NCBI RefSeq assembly: GCF_964204865.1
Contig: NC_135257.1
Location: 11,864,151-11,928,150, forward strand
Direction: 5' to 3'
DNA: 64,000 nucleotides
From: Styela clava
Lineage: Eukaryota; Chordata; Ascidiacea; Stolidobranchia; Styelidae
The notes below the pieces were generated by a model. That model was given only the letters and a program-made list of their open reading frames with translations. It searched no databases and had not been told where the DNA came from. Positions 61,401-64,000 of this stretch are shown here, in pieces. A program made the position numbers and the translations under genes. How positions within the stretch are numbered: the stretch's first letter is position 1; the number at the start of each line of letters is the position of its first letter.

Positions 61401-63822
61401 CACCGCCGAAAACAACGATTAACACACGTTCAATGTTTTTTTTTCGGTCCCGTAATTTGGCGTTATTTGGAGCGCCGCATAAACACACTCTGGCAGATTT
61501 AAAGCCGCCGAAAACGACGATTTAACAAACGTTCAATGTTTTTTTTTCGCTAAATCGCTCTCTTTTTCCGAATCGCGTAAATCTGATTCGAATCGATTCG
61601 GAAAAGATGCGATTCGAATCGATCCGATTCGTAGATCCGAAAGTGGCATCCCTACCCGTAAAACGAAACACCACGTTTACGGCGAAAAGTGGCTACTATT
61701 CGGAATTATTCGAAAATCAGCCGAAAAGGTATTCGAATACTTTGATATTCGAATACATTCGAATATTCGATTCGTTTTGGACAACCCTGGGTTGAACGTG
61801 ATGCTCCAAACATATTTATGAACATTCCCTGGAAATGACATATTCATTTTTCAAACATATGAAGAAACAGGCTACACTGGATGATGGACAAAGCAAAACT
61901 TTCTTGTAATTATGAGTCATGACTTATTAGGTACGATGTAAGGTATAAAGCAGACGTCTGTCAAACTGTAATTATGGACATGAAGTGATCATTTATGAAA
62001 ACAGGGTAGAGTTTTCTATCCCTAAACTAATTAAACGGAGATACAAAACTAAATGCTATACAATATAATATTCTTGAGTTGAAACGCAGATGATAGGTGC
62101 TTGGAGGCAATGGGTGTCTGGTATCGATGGTAAAAATCAAACAACATGGAAACACAATTGTACCTGTGTGTCTGTAAAATCATCATCAGAATCGTAGTTT
62201 GTTGCAAGGGCGACACAATGATGAATTTTACCACTTGCCGTTGCAATAGCAATGACTGTGGGATTGTGATGAAGAACAAGTATCGAACAAGCATCAACAC
62301 CATAATTGTCTTCTGCAGGGGGTTGCATAGTCAGAGGCCCATGCATTAACCCTTTTCTATACCTGTAATACAATAGTACAATGTAATGTTATTGTTAAAT
62401 CATACAAATTGCCATGGTTGTGAGCATATTCAATTACCGGCATTTGCTCAGATCATCAATGTACATTTGTTAAAAACATCCATAGTCAGTTTTATCTGAA
62501 TCACCCGAATTTATAATATTTGTTATAAAATTTCACAGCTAGTGTTAATAAATATGAGTCATTCGAATAAACTCATCTTGGAAAACATTTCAATCACAAG
62601 CACTGCATAAAATAAACAATTTTGTTAACATTTCACCAAAAGCTCCTTTATTTGAAATAAAAATCAAGTTTTCCCATGAGCTTTCTATCCTATAAAATTT
62701 ATCCTTAAACTTATCGAATTTTTTCACACAAGATTGTTAACCAAACCTGTTGTCAGTCACAGATGTTAATAACAATAGCACATCTCCATCGCCTTGTAAT
62801 AAATATATAGGATAAAGAAGAACAGTAGGTGGTTCATCTTTGTCAGCTCGTCTGGCTTGTAAAATTTTCTTTCTTTTCTCTTGCACTTCCACAGGAGGAG
62901 CAAATGAGAATGAAACCGCAGTCTCACCAATGGCAGAACTTATTGAGAATCTAGAGTCAAAAAAGAGCAATAAAAATATTCCATTGCAGTCTCAAAGAAG
63001 AGTCGTAAACTAATGTAGTTGTCACGATTTGTATCGAAAATGGCAGAATCAGTATTAGATCATCCACTAACAGAATGCTTCGATTAATGCAATCACAACT
63101 GATCGGGGATAAGCTGTAAATTATTAAGAACATTTCCAGATAGCACAACAACCTGACATCTTGGATACAATTCTTTAAATGGGGCTCCCAAAGTATGCGA
63201 ACCAAGATGGCAGACATCGGAATGTAATATGTGTACTAGGTTAGGGTTAGGCCATAATTTTAGGTATAAATACTACGGGAGGCTCTTGGCTAGTCTTCGA
63301 ACTGATAATAGGACTAAAATAAGGAAAATTGGGAAAAATCGCCTAACCCTAACCTGTTACCCATGTTACGTTCCGATGTCCGCCATCTTGGTTCGCACAC
63401 TTCGGGAGCACTCTTTAAATTGATATAAATTAAGTCATGTTTTTAGGTAAATTCAAAAAATGGGAGTATTATAAATTTATAAATCTTCTTAGAAAGCAAT
63501 AATTACAGAAAATGAGAATGAATTTAATATTTGTGCCAATAACTAATTGCTATAAATACAATAAAGTCAAAATAGGGAAAAAAGGATTCAAACTTACGCT
63601 GAAGAGACTAGAGAAAACCTAGAGGATCCGATGTTGCTGTGACCAAGTTTGTGAACTTGTGTGGGTGTTTGGTTATCTGCTGTGACATCATAAATGCGCA
63701 CTGTATTATCCGATAATAGCACAACAAGATGAGAGTGATTTGGAGATCCGGGATGCCATGAGGCTTGCCGCAACTGCACCATTATACATGTGGTGAAGAA
63801 CCTTTCAGCTACTGGGAAACAT
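49442..63822 (-). CDS. NUP88: Nucleoporin NUP88 (N-terminal exons beyond the right edge)
   Basis: Eleven exons in phase: 63822-63598, 62950-62747, 62362-62164, 55289-55115, 51760-51624, 51451-51294, 51156-51025, 50926-50888, 50790-50596, 50005-49873 and 49675-49442, about 610 residues. NUP88 sits on the cytoplasmic face of the pore with NUP214 and helps CRM1 export and mRNP release. An N-terminal propeller is followed by a coiled-coil tail. Matches to the vertebrate protein include PVAERFFTT, LLSDNTVRIYDV, IGETAVSFSFAP, PAEDNYGVDACSILVLH, RYHCCTRVGVHAV, ADEDKDNLNEIAQ, VEHIVCTKPTP and RKEYILKQKIAQDAI. The last exon is heptad-rich (ISDRMKHLENRIKQVK) and stops about 20 residues short of the human end. 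About 130 N-terminal residues lie off-window. The 6.8-kb intron between exons 3 and 4 is filled with transposons. Confidence 0.93.
52080..52205 (-). repeat. tRNA-derived SINE, reverse orientation
   Basis: On the minus strand the head reads TTTGGCTCAACGGTTGACAC (A box and D-arm like), and further on GGTGTTTGACCCCCG (B box like). It lies in the NUP88 intron downstream of the nested RRM-like gene. Confidence 0.5.
52501..54510 (-). CDS. RRM-like protein nested in a NUP88 intron
   Basis: Five exons on the minus strand join in phase: 54510-53824, 53585-53465, 53365-53289, 53022-52904 and 52645-52501, ending in TAA; about 382 residues. All lie between NUP88 exons 4 and 5, and those two join in phase without them, so this is a separate same-strand gene. 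The C-terminus folds like an RNA-recognition motif: TVEIFLNVASRYTFYEFLRE, then QKYGDIESVVRHGERSFRVV, then LVGACNAVTGLR, matching beta1-alpha1-beta2-beta3-alpha2 order. RNP2 and RNP1 lack most aromatic residues, so RNA binding is uncertain. The first 230 residues are basic with a Cys-rich patch (CPLYCGTLF). I recognise no named family. The start at 54510 is the first ATG; an acceptor-like TATAG lies just upstream, so earlier exons are possible. Confidence 0.6.
56017..58064 (+). mobile_element. 2.05-kb nonautonomous element, copy A, perfect 8-bp TSD
   Basis: The ends are TAGGGATGCCACTTTCGGA and, inverted, TAGGGTTGCCACTTCTGGA. TTTGCCAC flanks both sides (56009-56016 and 58065-58072). Three tandem units of about 105 bp (AAAACATTGAACG, then GGCACTCCAAATAAC) lie near the left end, 56127-56430. 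No ORF over 100 codons is present. The TSD length and TIRs suggest hAT. Confidence 0.9.
58830..58870. repeat. Terminal fragment of the TTTCCCC/AATAAG element
   Basis: ACCGTATTTCCCCGGCTAAT resembles the left end at 25203 (CCGTGTTTCCCCAAAAATAA). No partner end was found, so it is only a fragment inside the composite nest. Confidence 0.35.
59579..61654 (-). mobile_element. 2.08-kb nonautonomous element, copy B, inverted, perfect 8-bp TSD
   Basis: This is copy A in reverse orientation, with the same TIRs and three subrepeats (61260-61540). CCCGTAAA flanks both sides (59571-59578 and 61655-61662), so it inserted independently. The copies differ by few substitutions and by a short extra segment near 59718-59745, so both insertions look young. 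Confidence 0.9.
63181..63412. mobile_element. Palindromic MITE, second copy, in a NUP88 intron
   Basis: It is the same family as 38102-38337: GCTCCCAAAGTATGCGAACC at the left, its near complement at the right, and internal GGTTAGGGTTAGGCCATAAT with inverted CCTAACCCTAACC. CTTTAAAT (or TCTTTAAAT) is duplicated on both sides. It lies between the first two visible NUP88 exons. Confidence 0.85.
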
Positions 63823-64000
63823 CTGCCGAAAGAGAAGATGAAAAAAGTACAGCTTGAAACTAGCAACGATCCAATACTGTTTCCAGTGTTTTTTGGTTAG
63901 ATAATTCTGTTTACAGAAGAAATTAAGTTAATCGAAAGCCGAAGGACTGCACTGAAAGGATATATATTATTTGGTGTACTTAACAATATATACCAACTCA

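Larger units (their letters stand above)
55369..61789. mobile_element. Composite transposon nest in NUP88 intron, outer hAT-like element
   Basis: The outer ends are CAGGGATGGCCAATACCGAAT and, inverted, CAGGGTTGTCCAAAACGAAT, each followed by runs of ATTCGAA motifs. Inside are direct and inverted blocks of a unit of about 110 bp (AGTTTACCACACATTT, then GTCCACAGATCGC), at 55790-56016, 58066-58150 and 58345-58610. Two younger elements interrupt it. The flanks GGTTGAAG and GGTTGAAC are similar but not aligned exactly with the ends, so the outer TSD is uncertain. Confidence 0.65.

Noticed and set aside
56017..61654. A single foldback (FB/Galileo-type) element
   Set aside because: Each arm has its own terminal repeats and its own perfect 8-bp target duplication, so they are two insertions.
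63236..63260. GGTTAGGGTTAGG as telomere-like repeats
   Set aside because: Only two units, present at the same place in each MITE copy, so part of the transposon.
63229..63423. ORFs inside the palindromic MITE (also at 38084-38362)
   Set aside because: They are translations of transposon inverted repeats with GTTAGGGTTAGG, not genes.

Overview
The window looks like nuclear DNA of an invertebrate chordate, most likely an ascidian tunicate. It is AT-rich, with short coding exons, GT-AG introns of roughly 0.1-6 kb, and many small DNA transposons and tRNA-derived SINEs. Two genes support a tunicate: an integrin alpha-like gene carrying an inserted I (VWA) domain, an architecture known only from tunicates and vertebrates, and a eukaryotic-type UDP-galactopyranose mutase, which vertebrates lack. 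I rebuilt gene models by hand from reading frame, splice sites, codon phase and recalled family sequences; no search was run.

Layout, left to right. (1) 227-4274 +, a five-exon ankyrin-repeat protein with an MGN start and a basic repetitive tail. (2) 5489-20484 -, seventeen exons of a MYBBP1A/Pol5-like nucleolar protein whose introns are full of repeats. (3) 21537-23850 -, a complete four-exon FBXO39-like F-box gene. (4) 24895-27664, three transposons including a 2.1 kb hAT element with a decayed transposase. (5) 29319-35071 +, a seven-exon UDP-galactopyranose mutase. (6) 37866-43524 +, an integrin alpha-like gene that seems to stop just after its I domain. (7) 45075-47558 +, UBA3, the catalytic subunit of the NEDD8 E1. 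(8) 49442-63822 -, NUP88, with its N-terminal exons beyond the right edge. One NUP88 intron holds an unrecognised RRM-like gene on the same strand (52501-54510). Another holds about 6.4 kb of nested transposons, including two opposed copies of one 2.05 kb element, each with its own perfect 8-bp target duplication.

The genes are single eukaryotic transcription units with unrelated jobs: nucleolar transcription, ubiquitin and NEDD8 conjugation, nuclear pore, sugar-nucleotide metabolism and adhesion. I see no operon or pathway cluster. The items most worth a second look are the chordate galactofuranose enzyme with an altered active-site loop, the short I-domain integrin-like protein, the nested RRM gene and the paired transposons in NUP88.
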